Assembly (NCBI RefSeq): GCF_000204055.1
Contig: NW_006768771.1
Location: 795,257 to 859,256 of the forward strand
Origin: Melampsora larici-populina 98AG31
Taxonomy: Eukaryota > Basidiomycota > Pucciniomycetes > Pucciniales > Melampsoraceae
DNA: 64,000 nt
Direction: 5' to 3'
Made by a program: the position numbers and the translations under genes. Of this stretch, positions 47,263-60,528 are shown in pieces. The notes under the pieces were generated by a model, which was not told where the DNA came from, ran no database searches, and saw only the letters and a list, made by a program, of their open reading frames with translations. The first letter of the stretch is position 1. Each line of letters opens with the position of its first letter.

Positions 47263-49750
47263 ATGAGTTTCTTCGCCAAAGACCCACGGTCAAGCATGAT
47301 GCTCGGTCAGTGAACTTTTTGATTCCTCAATTCTGATTTCTTTACTGACTTTTTCGTCGTGTTTGACGTGATTTAAGGAAAACAGGAGGTGGTCAAAGGA
47401 CGACTGGAGCAGATGTTAGACAAGAAAACGTAACAGCTGTTATGGCTGTAGCTCAGGTATTGAAATCAAGTTTAGGACCTGTGGGATTAGACAAAAGTCG
47501 GTTCTTCCAAGCTTTTCCAAGAGAAATGATCCGAATGACTGAAATATGATGTGTTCTAACACCAACAGTGATGGTGGATGATATTGGTGATGTAACCATC
47601 AGTAACGACGGTACGGAATTGATGTTACCTAAGCCTCAAGAACCGCTGATACTAAGCGCATACACTCTTTGTGAATGTTTCTTTCAGGTGCGACTATTCT
47701 TTCATTACTAGAAGTTGAACATCCAGCAGGACGGATATTAGTCGAACTAGCTCAACAACAGGATAAGGAAGTGGGAGACGGTACTACATCGGTTGTTATC
47801 ATTGCATCTGAATTGCTTAAACGAGCCAACGATCTCATCAAAAACAAGATTCATCCTACCACGATCATCACGGGTTATCGTTTGGCATGCAAAGAAGCCA
47901 TTAAACATATTCAAGATCAGTTGGTGATCAAAGTTGAAAACCTTGGAAAAGATACACTCCTCAATGTTGCCAAAACAAGCATGTCCAGTAAAATCATTGG
48001 CTCGTAAATTCCCCATAAAAAGCTCATATCCGGAATTTTGAATCATTGACCGCCCCCATATTCGTTCCTTTTTTTCTCGCTGCAGTGACGACGAATTCTT
48101 TGCTCAGCTTGCAGTTGATGCTATGCTGGCGGTCAAGACCATCAATCCTCGTGGTGAAGTCAAGTATCCTGTCAAGGCTGTTAACGTGCTCAAAGCTCAC
48201 GGTAAGAGTGCCTTGGAGTCAATCTATGTCAAAGGATATGCACTCAATTGTACAGTAGCCAGTCAAGGTATGGCAAATCATTCCACTTTCAAATCCTGAC
48301 CTGAGTAACAATTTTGCAGACTGCTCACTTGTTTTTCATGCATTTGGTTGTCATTATATAGCTATGAAGAAGAGGATCACCTCCGCAAAAGTCGCATGTT
48401 TAGACATGAACCTTCAAAAGACAAGAATGCACCTAGGTGTTCACATCACTATTGCTGATCCTGAACAGCTTGAACAGATTCGAAGGCGGTAAGGTTCATT
48501 TCACTATTCTATCAGACATGATGACATTATGAGTCTCCTCTGGCTGTTTCTGATTCGGATATCTTTGCTCGTGTGGCTGCTTGACCTCATAGGGAATCTG
48601 AGATCACGCTTGAGAAAGTTCGAATGATCTTGAAATCAGGAGCTAATGTGATCCTCACCACTGGTGGAATCGATGAATTGTGCTTAAAGGAATTTGTTGA
48701 AGCAGGAGCTATGGCAGTACGAAGGTGCAGGAAGGAAGATCTGAGACGGATTGCACGATGCACAGGTGGTAATGTGGTCAGCTCTTTAGCAACGTTGGAT
48801 GGTGAAGAAGCTTTCAATCCGGCCGATTTAGGAACTTGTGAGGAAGTGGTACAGGATCGTATCAGTGATGATGAATTGATCTTGATCAAAGGTACTAAAC
48901 TACATAGTGCGGCTTCGATCATCTTACGTGGTGCAAATGGTATGTCATTCACGCTCTCTGCTACTGCCCTCGCCATTTTCAATATAATCTTTGCCTGTCC
49001 CCATGTACTCACATGAAGGCTTTTTTTGATAGATTACATGCTTGATGAGATGGAGCGGGCTTTACATGACTCGCTTTGTGTGATCAAGCGGACACTTGAG
49101 TGTGGCAAAGTAGTACCTGGTGGTGGTGCTGTTGAGGCAGCTCTCAGTATTTATCTCGAGAACTTTGCTACGACACTCGTACGTACCTCATTGAACCATC
49201 ATGATGTGACATGACATCTTAAGTTGACATATATACGATTCTATACCACAGGGCTCACGAGAACAATTAGCGATAGCCGAATTTGCTGCAGCAATGTTGG
49301 TGATCCCTAAAACCTTGGCCACCAATGCTGCGAAAGATTCAACTGAATTAGTAGCCAAATTAAGAGCAATTCATAATATTTCACAAACTTCGGGACCTGA
49401 AGATGCTAAAAAACAACTTAAATATTTTGGACTTGATCTTGAAAATGGTAGAGTTTCAGATTGTGTACAAAGAGGAGTTTTAGAACCTATGGTTGGTAAG
49501 ATCAAGATGCTGAAATCTGCACTTGAAGCTTGTACTGCACTTTTGAGAATTGATGAGTGAGTGTTTCTTCGTACTTGGGTTTCCTTTTGGCTCTTCTGGT
49601 TCATTGAATCTGTATTGATGAAACTGGGTTACTGATCATGTGCCTTTTTCTTGTGACTTACTCTTGATCGATATTTGATCATAAAACAGTCGAATCGTCT
49701 TACAAAAAGAAGAACGTGGAGGAGGAGGTGATGGACATGACCAATGTTAA
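47263..49750 (+). CDS. CCT1: T-complex protein 1 subunit alpha (CCT/TRiC chaperonin)
   Basis: Ten exons (47263-47305, 47386-47496, 47569-47610, 47688-48003, 48086-48267, 48362-48488, 48593-48939, 49033-49178, 49252-49556, 49690-49750), 559 aa; phase closes. One of eight subunits of the cytosolic group II chaperonin that folds actin, tubulin and many other proteins. Signatures: SSLGPVGLDK, ISNDGATILSLLEVEHPA, KEVGDGTTSVVIIASELL (ATP site), INPRGEVKYPVKAVNVLKAH, ACLDMNLQKTRMHLGV, ILTTGGIDELCLKEFVEAG and GKVVPGGGAVEAALSIYL. These segments, including the apical DMNLQK stretch, match the alpha subunit better than the others. The C-terminus is Gly-rich (ERGGGGDGHDQC), as in many CCT subunits. No anomalies. 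Confidence 0.94.
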
Positions 49751-52700
49751 GACTTGTAACTCAAAGTTAAAAGATTATCTGTCAACCTTTTTCAGATGAA
49801 TCTATTTACCCAACCTTTGATCATCTATTAATCAAATCTATTGATGATGATGTTTCAATTTACATCAAAGAGTATGTGCAGAAGAAAAAAGATGACTAGA
49901 TTTATCATTCACTGGATGAGTTTAGCGGTCATATCTATCATGATCAGTGTCAACTAAAGACAAAAAAATGTTACATTTCAACAGTTTAATGAAGACTTAA
50001 TGAGAAATATATGGTACAAGTGACTTTTTGAAATTTTTTGAATAGGCTAGACTGGAGACCTTTGATTGGTGCCAGCTTCTCTTGATTAATCTTGGCACCA
50101 TACCTGATTACTCATTGATTCTTATGATGATTTCTTTGATCCATGAATTTGATAGAGTATTGAGATATATGCATCCAAGGTGCTCTCAACTGATACCCAG
50201 AAATCAATGTCGTTTGTTAGTGTGGTGTTTGAATAGAATGGTTGAAAAAGTGTGAAATAAGTTATAAAAAACTCCCTAGCTTGTCCAAGGCGTTCAAAGG
50301 TCTGAGCTTGAAAATTTAACCGACTTGGATTGTTGGATTTCTTTGATTGAATATTCCCTTTATTGCTTACTTTTGATGTTGATTGGTCACCCTCATGAGA
50401 AGGCTTTTGATATTCTCAGAATGACTTTGAGGTAGGTTTTCAAGGTAAACAGACATTTAAATTTGTATCATCTCAATGGCCAATGTCAACGGCGAAGTTG
50501 TTGATTGCTTGATTCTTACTTTCTTTCCCTTAGAGTTCTGATTTTTTCATAAACAGTTTGATTATATTTTTGAACAAGACAACTTTCAACCAAGAGAATG
50601 TATGTTTGTTCCATAGTGTTATACTCTTTGTCTTCACATTTTTTCCAAACAACTGTAAATTAGATCTTGATCCAGCTTACTCCTGCTTAAATCTTTATCG
50701 AATTCGGAGACTCAAGCCAGCGTGACTGGAAGAGTTAAATCCGAGTACAACAAAGAAGGCCATGTATGATCGATGAGAAATTGAAAGACAGGGTTGTGGA
50801 GGCTGAGAAGAGGATCAATATATGCGCCAGAGCCCAGCATGGATAGACCATCATTCTTTACATATTATGATATTCATCTGCATCCGAGATAGATCACAAA
50901 CCCCTTCCGGAGAAAATTCAACTTGGTTATACATATGGATAAAGTTGACTTGATCATGATTCACGGCTTATCACCCCGAATTGTTTCTGTCAATAAAACT
51001 CTTCACCAGTAGTATACTAGGGACTGGGCGAGGTTTTGACCGACAGAGGATTTAGCCACCTCAATAAGCGCATGAATCCCCTGGAAGTCGACCGAAGCGA
51101 TTTATGCAAACAGGAGGTGTCAGGATTACTCCTACAAGCCCAAGAGACCCGACTGTCAGATGATTTCACCAAAACCAGAGCGAGAGCAACCTGTGAAAGG
51201 TATATCAGGCTATCCAGAAGCGTTCTGCCATAGGCTTTTGGCTGAGGTGGGGGGGAAATTTTGAATAGACAGCTTGTCTTAGGGAGGGTCATGCCTGTGC
51301 GCCACCCTATTTTTTTTAGTGCCATAAAGCTTACTAAAAAAAATAAGGAAATTTCATATTGATTGAACAGTGGCTTAGCTGTTTGCAACTCGCTTTCAAT
51401 TACGGTTGAATTGCAATTTTGCAGAGCTTCGCCCAGTCCCTACTATCGCCGATGTGCGGGTCCCAAGCAAACCCAAGAGAATTGACATCTTTTTGCGAGT
51501 GAAGAGATGGGGAAAAAGCTTGGCGGAAGTGCCAAACGTGCACTTCATCATGATTTACTTTGATGTGGAAGAGTTACAAAACAAAGTAAAAAATGAGCCA
51601 ACTTAAGATTTAACCAATCGAAATGCTTGGTTGAGGTGTGATTCAACAAAATGTATCTATTTCTTTATTTCTCATTCGAAAAAGGTGATAGAAAAACACA
51701 CTTGATGACTTCGTCATATTTGATGTTCTTGCTGTTCTTGATCTTGCTTCCCTTTGATGGGATGGGGAAATATCTACATATGTATCTACATACTTTGGTC
51801 AGAACAGTTGGATTGATAGTTTACCTTTTTGAACTTCACTTCAATGGTTATTCCTCAGGATTGTAATCCTAAATTCCTTCAGAGGCTTGAGTTTGAATCA
51901 AGATCCTATTGTTTTCGGCTTCTGATTCTGATCCGACCGGCTCATCCTCTTCCTTGAATGACACCGTACCGTCAGCTGACCATGGTTAAGGAGATCTTCA
52001 GAGAATTATCAAGAGTATATGCTGTTCAATTGTTTGTTGGATGTACTGCAAGTGATCATGATCCAAGATGAGCATCCTATTCAATCATTTGATCAATTTT
52101 AGTTTTGTTGAAGACTTTGCCTTTTACATAGTTTTACCAAGAGCTTGTAGGTCTTTAACTTTTTGAATCCCACCCATAAAACACAACTTGAACTTTCAAG
52201 ATCAAAGAAGAGTCATGCTTCGAGTGGTGAATCTTTTGATCCTCTTTATTTCTCGTTTTACAATTCTCAACTTGAGCTCGTCAGGTTTGCAGAACTTGGG
52301 TTTACATCTTCCGACGTGGCCACACTTTTCTTAACCCTTTTTCTATATCAATTTCCAATTCACTTGTTCTCATTCACACTCAAGAGTCAAATCTCTTCCT
52401 TCACTCGACTGTCAATTCACCATTCAACTTTATCCAATCTGTTCATACTCAGACCGTGAGATTACATATACAATATCATTTATTTCAATTCTCATCTTTA
52501 TCAAATCATCTCTCATCAACTCTCTCAGTGCATTTCGTATTTTGTATTTTCAGTTCCAAAAACATTTAACATACCATATCTCTTCATCTTCGCCCCTATC
52601 ATAAGTATAAAGAAAGATTGAAGCCGATCCCACTTTTATTCTTTCCTATCGAATAACCTTTTTAAAAATCATATGTACATCTTCTAAACAGTCAAGAAAC

Positions 52701-52762
52701 AACCTGTTCTTTTACCCCGAAGTCATCTATCACCAGTTTCAGACTATACATTCTTAAACGCG
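49751..52762. other. 3-kb intergenic region with a small MITE
   Basis: AT-rich and without supported genes. The only structured item is the inverted-repeat segment at 51018-51442, listed separately. 52400-52760 is CT-rich and is probably the promoter and leader of the GRDP-like gene. Confidence 0.5.
51018..51442. mobile_element. Small MITE with GGGACTGGGCGA ends
   Basis: GGGACTGGGCGAGG starts at 51020 and its inverse CTTCGCCCAGTCCC ends at 51440. TA lies outside both ends, fitting a Tc1-like TA insertion. It is about 421 bp between the TA sites. Frames inside it are not protein-like. The repeats are short (12-13 nt), so the call is moderate. Confidence 0.5.
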
Positions 52763-55700
52763 ATGGCATCTAGAGACGTTCAAAGGACACCATGGTTATC
52801 TCATGCAGATTTACTCGATCATATCACTATCCTCAATGCCTTTCATCACCTTCGTACTATTCGACCTGAACCCGAGTTCTTACATATGGCTATCTTTCGA
52901 TTCGAACTTTGGATCGGGAGACTTCAACCTATCACCATTGATCTTGATACTATTCCACCACTTGATGTTTTGATGGTTTGGCATGCTTATTGTTTAGGAT
53001 CAAGGTATGTAAAATTGACTATCATTTGTTTTCTTTAGATTTAAGATCATTTTGATATCTTTATTCTTCATACATATCTGGTTGACTCATTTTATCATTT
53101 TGTTTAGATGGATGTATGAAGATTCAAGACGAATGTATCCTATTCTTAAGGCTGTTTCATTCCCTCTTTCATTAGCTGTAAGTTCATGAGAACTCTTACC
53201 CAACTTCCTTTATAAATCGAGGCACAACTATATCTCGAATGAAAATGCTCATTGAAGACGTTTTTGTGATATTAACAGGCTAGTCAATATAGGAGAACTA
53301 GATCCACATTACATCCGATGGGTGTATCGATCTCAGAGAAAGCTATTAGACATTGGTTTGATAGTACTAATACTGCTTATCATCCTACTGAGTATTTCGA
53401 AAGTCCTTCGTTTCGTACTTCACTTTGTCCACGTTGTGAATCTGCTATCGAATCTCGTACGTTACCTATTTTACCACTGATTCTCTATTAATGATCACGT
53501 CTGATGCTGATTGAGAAACGCTAAATTTGTAACTTTATATCAGGTTTCACTAATCGTAATCATACCGGATGGGCCGAAAGTTATTCATGTCGTCTTAAGT
53601 GTGAAGGATGTAGATGGCAGGGTACGAAAGCAGATCTAGCGGTTCATAAATTACTTCGAGATATTTATTCTCTCTCTTTACCACCATTGGCCGAGTTTGA
53701 TTCTATGGGGTATGTCTCATTGTTCTCTTGACCAAATCACATCCAACAAAGTCTGATTTTTTTTCTTTGGTTCTCAGGGGGACTTTGAGTACTAGCAGGA
53801 AATTGGAAGATGTTGAACATGCTGGGACATTCAATCGATTGGTTACTCGTTGTTTCGCTTCGGTGTCTAATACTGATGTTGAACAACGTTTATCTGCTAC
53901 ACAAGCTGCAGTTCAGACAATGAAGGTTTTAACAGCTGTTCCTAAGTTAGTAAACCCTCAATATATGAAATGGTACACTAGAGATTTACTGACTTGAATC
54001 GTCACAGGATATCAAAGACTGAAGGTGTGAATCGAATGCTGAGTGCTTATAGTGTTCCGGAGCCATTTTCACTTGATTTGATCACATTTGTTGAGTTCTT
54101 TCACTTTCAAATCATCATCTTATCACTAGACTCATAACTGATCTTCTGCTTTCCACTTTTCTTTTTCATAGATGAAACGACAAGAAAGCTTCAGAAATGC
54201 AATTGTAAGCTTAGGTTGGAATAAAGCTGCTGGTGGTCGTGATATTGAAGCTTCAAGTCGAAAGAATTTCTCGGGTTTGGCTATTAATCGGGCTTGCTCA
54301 AGATATCAAGCGTAAGTATCAATTTGAATGCGTCTTGAGTCCATCAGAGAATTGAACGTGATTTGTATGATAGGTTCGTAGAACTTTTAAAGGTTAGAGA
54401 TAATACTTCAATCGATACTTGTATACCTACATGGGATATGTAAGTCTCTATCACTCATTGGCTGTTATGACATTTACCATTCTGATCTTTGAATCTATAT
54501 TCCTCTCTTTGATGTGTTTTACAGAGATTTGGCTTGGAGGACTCATCAATTGAAGGGTCTTAGTTATAGTGATGCAATGTTTGGACATCTTGGAAAGGTA
54601 GTCGATCAGTTGAGTTCAATTATCGCTTTGTATCTTGCACACTATGATCTATACTCACTCTGAATCATTGGGAAACCATATAGCTTTACTGAGCGAGTTT
54701 TTGATCAGCATACACTCACGGCTTTATTCGAATCCACCTCTAAAGCTTGGGAGGTATGTGAAGACACTGACCCAGAGCAATGTTGCATTTCAATATCGCT
54801 TAAGATTTCCCTTCTCACTTCCTTGCTTACCGACAGAAACTTTACGGTGTCAGTTACTCGCAATACCCAGCCCCCGAAATTGTCTTCGATAAACCTGAAC
54901 CGTTACTCAAAAACAGACTTAACCTTTCGGCTCGTGCACCTTCTCCACCACCCGTCTATGTACCAGATAGCGACAGGGAGGATGGATCGGTGGTCGCCCC
55001 TCCACAAACGGTTCGCTTTATGATCGATGGGTCTCGACCTTCGATGACCGGCAGTCAAACATCGAACCCACCATATGAGCATGAACGACAATCAAGTATA
55101 GGATCTAATGGTTCAAACTATTCGAATTATACAAGACCTTATGATCCAAATACCAAGAGTCAAGCCGCGCAAGAGATCATTGCTAAATCTATCTCTGCGA
55201 CACATAACATAAAGTCGTCTATGCCAGATCGTGTGGTCGAGAATGTAACCAATCTATCGATCGTTTCTGAATCAGCTTCAAGTAAAATTTCTAATTCAAC
55301 GATAGTTTCAAAAACTGAAAGTGCAAGACAGATTAGATTTGAAGATGATGAGTCTCCTCGAAGACCATCACACAAATCAAAGACTTCAAGTCATTCAGCG
55401 ATCGTTCCAATCATTTTGAAGTCAAGTGCTTCTAATCCATCAAAGAATGAAAATCTTAGTCTCTCTTCACCTGATCCAATCAATCCAAGTTCTTCAAATA
55501 AAGACAATGATCAAGGTCTTTTGCCCCTTCGATCTAAAAGTACTAGACGACAAACACCTTCGCCAAGAGCTACGATGATTATCACGAACGTCGAATCAGC
55601 TGGTGAAGAAGAAGTGGCAAGAAGTGTATCTGATGATCAAGATGATCCAAAAGGATTAGAAGATGAAGACTTGGGAGTAGTAGTCTCTAGACCTCAAGTA

Positions 55701-57042
55701 GTCTCTAGAACTCAAGCTTGTAAAATCGATTTATCACAACATTTTCCAAGAAGACTTAGAGTTAGAACTGCAAGTTTACCATTATTAAATTCAGCGTCTG
55801 CTAATGATTTACAAATTGGATTATTTGATGCAAGTTTATCGGCTAAGATTCCAGAAATCTTAGCATCAAAGGGTGAAAACCAAAATCAAGAAAGGTCTTT
55901 TATGTCAGATCCAGGAAAATCAAATGAAAAATCTAAAGAAAGACCTAATTCGATCTCATTGATCACATCAAATGAAACAGAAGAAATCTTACCAATCTTA
56001 CTTGAATTAGAATCATCAAAGATGGTAAAAGAAGAAGTTGAAAAGATGTATATGAAAGCTATGAATGAATTAGCAGAAGCTAAATTAAAGAATCTTAAAT
56101 TACAATCAGCCTTGAATGAATTAAACAAAGCACATCAATCTACTCAAACTAAATTACAAGAAGCTGTTTCTAAATTACAAGGACCTCATACGAAAACCTC
56201 TTTGAATGAATCGACGACTTCTACTAATCAAGGATCGGTTTCTCAATCTTCTGTTCAAAATGAACATCAATCTAGTACACCAATCAAACAAACCAAATCG
56301 GTTTCGGGATCAAAACAAAGTTTACAAAGTACTAATAGTAACATCGAAGCAAATGGGGTGAATGGCATCAATAAAGTACCTAAGAAAAAACCATCAGTTA
56401 GATTTGATGAATCACCACCACGTATAGATGATTCAATACCTTCAAATCAATCAATACCTACTTCATCTTCTTCTCTTACTAGACGAGATATTTCTAGAAG
56501 AGATACAGTAAAAAGACAAATCTCAGACCCATTTTCAAAAGTTTTAAAGAATAAAGAAATAGCCAAAAGGATTTTAAAGAATCATACGACTGGTACAACT
56601 AATTCGTTTGGAAACAAAGAAGAAGAAAGGTTTGAAAATAAAGAGAATACTAAAGAAGGAAAACTTGAAAGTAAAGGGAAATCGAATGTGGTTGGGATTT
56701 TAAATGAACAAGAAAATGGAAAACTTGAAAATCATTCTGTAAAGAAGATTGAAAAAGAAAATGATGATGATGATCGTGATGGTGGTGGTGTGGATGGTGG
56801 TGGTATTGAAGATTTAAATAATCATTCGGAAGGTGATTCTGATATTGATCCTACAAGATTGATGACTATTCCGATTGGAAAGATTGGATTTGTTGAAGGT
56901 GATGAAATTAGATGTAAGTTTTCTTTCCTAAGTTTTGAGGCAGACAGGAGTTTGGATTTTTAGTGTATTGATCTTTGGTTTGACATTCTTCTTTTTTGTA
57001 GTATTAGGAGCTGGTCATTGTGTTAATAGTTTGGAGAATTGA
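52763..57042 (+). CDS. GRDP-like (DUF1399) protein with long disordered/coiled-coil tail
   Basis: Twelve exons (52763-53004, 53108-53177, 53279-53456, 53544-53709, 53778-53945, 54008-54089, 54172-54311, 54374-54439, 54525-54608, 54684-54753, 54837-56913, 57002-57042), 1127 aa; phase closes. The N-terminal 420 residues match the glycine-rich-domain-containing protein family: PPLDVLMVWHAYCLGSR, MYPILKAVSF, NRACSRYQAFVELL and, most telling, CIPTWDIDLAWRTHQL followed by GHLGKVVDH. A C-x2-C pair (LCPRCESA) and a second (LKCEGC) could bind zinc. The large exon 11 is a Ser/Asn/Lys-rich tail with one coiled coil at about 56010-56180 (VEKMYMKAMNELAEAKLK, NLKLQSALNELNKAHQ). Family roles (RNA or protein binding) are poorly defined. 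The donors at 53946 and 54609 are chosen by phase and family fit. Confidence 0.8.
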
Positions 57043-57950
57043 GGGAATTCATCAAGTTGAAAAAGTTTTTTTTTTGGTAAAAGCGGGGCGTTTTTTTTAT
57101 ATTTGGTTTCTTATCGTTTTTATCTTGACATTTTTTTCTCTCTCTTGATACAATTTATTTCGGTCAAAGTTTTTTTTTTTTTTTTTTTTTTGCATACTTA
57201 CACTTCAATTTGTGGACTTGGTTTATATATGTTTTTTTTTGTCAATCTTTTTTCGATAAGCTCATCATTTCTTAATTATCTTGAACTTTCTTTTTTTCTA
57301 TTTGTTTTCACTTCTTGCAAGTTTGTTTTTTTTTTTCGTTGGATTTTTAGCATTTTATAAAAATGTTGTAGTATAAAACTTTAGTGAGTTTTTTTTTCAT
57401 GTCTTCTTCTTGATCTTTCTTTTTTTGTCTGGTTTTGGATTTCATTAAATCTGTATAGATTATTTGTTTTTTATTTTGACATATTTTGCATGGTGGTGAT
57501 GGCATTGGTACATAACATACTATATACATTATAAATCAATCATGGGTGTAGGAAATGGAATTTGTCTTTTGGAGGCAAAGGGTTCTTAGTGAGGAATTGG
57601 TAGAAATTGATGAATGAATTGGTGAGTTGGTGTGCTGGTGTGTTGTATTTCGAATCCTCACAATGGGATGCGAAAGAGGTTATAAGCTCAACACTTTGAT
57701 GGGAATCAATACGTATCGGAAGCAAACAAGACACTTGATAATGTTATGGGCAGCCAGACCTAGGTGAAATTGGATGAGGCATGCTCGTATATAGCATCAA
57801 ATTTTCGTAGTCTCAGCCAAGTTTTATTCAGGGTTGGGATGAAATCGAATGACTGGATTTGTTGGAAAATCTTGAGGCCGAGCCAATCAACTCGTTTACG
57901 AGTCCCAAGGAAATTCTTCTTTGTCGCAGTCGTGACACTCTATAAGATTA
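57043..57950. other. T-rich intergenic region
   Basis: Very T-rich (including a run of about 24 T at 57168-57191), downstream of the GRDP-like gene. No supported gene. Ends in TTA at 57948-57950, the presumed target site of the Harbinger-like element. Confidence 0.5.
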
Positions 57951-57993
57951 GGGGTATTCAAAACTCGTGTTTTGGGTCCCAGAAGTGTCAAGA

Positions 57994-58045
57994 AGCGACA
58001 TCCAGAAACTTCTGGGACATCTCCAAGAAGTTTCTGGATGTCGCT
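57994..58045 (+). repeat. Perfect 20-bp hairpin near the Harbinger left end
   Basis: AGCGACATCCAGAAACTTCT (57994-58013) is followed, after a 12-nt spacer, by its exact inverse complement (58026-58045). It lies 43 bp inside the presumed element end and 90 bp before the ATG of the Myb-like gene, so it may be a transposase binding site or part of the 5' leader. Confidence 0.85.
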
Positions 58046-58135
58046 TTGATTTTGGAAACTTTGTGCACACCACACACCTGTACTCCTGTATCTCAAGTTT
58101 CAAACTTCACCTTCTTATAGCCACAATTCTTTCAC

Positions 58136-59898
58136 ATGGCTCATATGCCTGCATCCCGATCCAGTTCAATTTCCAGGTCTCCTTCAGACCCTTCGGTTGC
58201 AGGGCAAGGTCCTCCACTTGGAGGGTACTCTTACACCTTTGTCTCGCCTAGTATCAATCCGCATATCTCGCCAGCAATCCACCAGCAATTCTCTCCAACT
58301 ATCCACCCTCATCTCTCTCCTGCTTTAAATACTCATCACATTTGGCCAACGATGTCATACCATCAATCATTGCAAACGCAAGATTTAGATCCTCAAGGTT
58401 CTCAAACTGATCATACTCCAAAAAAGACCCAAAAAAAAGCCGATCCAAAACCGAAGAACAAGAACAATCAGCCATCTTCCCCTGGCCGTTCTCGAGTCCA
58501 GTGGCGCACTGACTTCAACAAGGAGGGCAAGAATGCCCTGTTTGTTTTGATCGAATGGCTAACTATGCCTGAAGGTGATGGTTTCCGTTTGGATTGGTGG
58601 AGGGGTGAAGGTGGAACGATTAAGAAGGGCAAAGTGGCTGAAGAGATTTCAAAATACCTTGCTGAGAACGGGTTTTCAAATATAAGTTCAACAAAGGTTG
58701 AGCAACAGGTTGGTTTGTCGATCTTAGTCTGGATTTTGCTTACAGCTTACATAGAGATCTCGATAACTTTGGTTTCTTAGATTCGAGATCTTGAAAGGAA
58801 TTTTCGTGTAGCTCGAGACTACAAGAATGGAACTGGTCAAGGTGACAAACAGAAACTGATGGATGATGCGTTGGCTGAAAAGGAGGCACATGGTTACACA
58901 TCTGATAGTGAGGCTTGGAAAGAACTTGTATCTTTGGTCAAAGAAAAGTTTGAGTGTAAGTTCTCGTATCTTTAAGCAATTGTAGTGAGTTAACTAACGT
59001 ACGTTTAATTATTAAAGCAAAACTTAAAAAAAAGTGTCTTTACTATGAGGAGATGATCCCTGCCTTTGGACGAAGAAAGGCTAACTCGCCTGATGATGTT
59101 CAAGAGTCTAACCAAGAAATCGATCTCGATGATATATTACCAACTCAACGAAACACTGAATCAAATAACCAACTAGATGACCTTAGTAATCAAAACGATC
59201 CCGATTTCGATCATATCCTACAAGGCATTGAAAGTCCCCGATTTGAGAATTTAAGTGATGTTGAAGACTTAACAACTAGTGAAAATAAAAATGGTAACGA
59301 ACCGAGCAACTCTCAAAAAGTGATTGGAAGAGGAAAAGATGGCATGGTGAAGAAAACTCGTCAATCTCAACCTCGGAAAAGCTCTATGATTGATTCAAGT
59401 GTTGTAGTTGGAAGTAAATCAAGTCGTGTCAATTCAGGGCCAGCTTCTTCGATGTTAGCTAATCACCTACCTTCCCGAGAGGAGCGCGAAGCCGAGTGGA
59501 CTTTCAAAAAAAATTACATGTTGGCTGAACAAGATGCTAGAAAGGCGGAGGTGCAGTCTTCTAGCAAACTTACCGATGCAATTACCAAGTCTTTGAACCC
59601 GGAAACCGATGAACACACTCGAATGGTTCAGGAACTCAAATTTAAAAGGGAGACATTAGATTTTCATCAAGCAGAAATCGATTTCAAAGAAAAAAACTTA
59701 GAAGAGACGAAGACTCTCAAGAGACGTAGAGAAACCCTTGAATTAGATAAAATGGAGCGAGAGATAGAGGGTCAGAAGAAGAAGGAAAAATTAGAAGACA
59801 TTCAAATGCGAGGACGTCTCTACAAGGAGTATATGGATAATTTTCAAATGACATGGGCAGAAGCGAAAAAAACCGTTGATGAAATGATAGATTCCTAA
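58136..59898 (+). CDS. Myb/SANT-like DNA-binding protein of the Harbinger-like element
   Basis: Three exons (58136-58708, 58781-58955, 59018-59898), 542 aa; phase closes. The first about 120 residues are Ser/Pro/His-rich, then a basic KKTQKKADPKPKNK stretch. The Myb/SANT-like tri-helix follows: RVQWRTDFNKEGKNALFVLI, EWLTMPEGDGFRLDWW, VAEEISKYLAENGFSNISST, KVEQQ|IRDLERNFRVARDY and a C-terminal helix pair. The middle is acidic and Asn/Ser-rich. The C-terminus is a long charged coiled coil (RETLDFHQAEIDFKEKNLEE, ETLELDKMEREIEGQKKKEK). Known role in the superfamily: the Myb-like protein binds the element's ends and brings the transposase into the nucleus. It appears intact. Confidence 0.78.
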
Positions 59899-60528
59899 AC
59901 TCGAAATCAGGTCTCTTTTGGATACCATCAATTTATCATTGGTGACCAGGTTTTTTTATCTCGAAATACTATAAAGTTGTATTATACAAGTGTTGTTCAA
60001 CTCATTGACTCAAATTAAAATCTTTAAAGTTGTCTTATGATTTTTGATACATCTGCTTGACTCAAATCAGTATCTTCACCTTTCCGATGCAGATGTGACT
60101 ACAAATGTTTTTTTAACTTGTCTTTTATTTCTCATGCAATCAAAACAAAGATTCATTTATCTTCATTAACTGGCGCCATTTGACCCTCAAAGTCAGTCTC
60201 ACGATATCTCATTTTGATCACCAGATCGTTTTGATCAATAAAAAGGATCTTTCGATTTGATTTCATAGATACTCATGTGTACATATCTTTCTAAATAAAT
60301 TTCTGAATTTGTTTTATATATGTATATAGATAGATACATCTATCTATGATCTTCATTAATGTGTATGATAATTGGGAAACAATTTGACATCGGATGACGA
60401 TAAGTTTTGAGAGCATGTGAGAATGAAGCCCGATTTAATCTGTATCACATAGAATGCAAGAACTGATTTAGATCAGTTCATCAATGGAAGTCAACTGTTT
60501 TAGGAAATAGTCAAACTTACCAACCTAT
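59899..60528. other. Spacer between convergent Harbinger genes
   Basis: AT-rich, no gene seen. Holds the 3' ends of both convergent genes, and short TATATA/GATA repeats near 60320-60350. Confidence 0.55.

Noticed and set aside
51017..51388. 123-codon minus-strand frame
   Set aside because: Coincides almost exactly with the inverted-repeat element 51018-51442 and has no recognisable domain; treated as MITE sequence.
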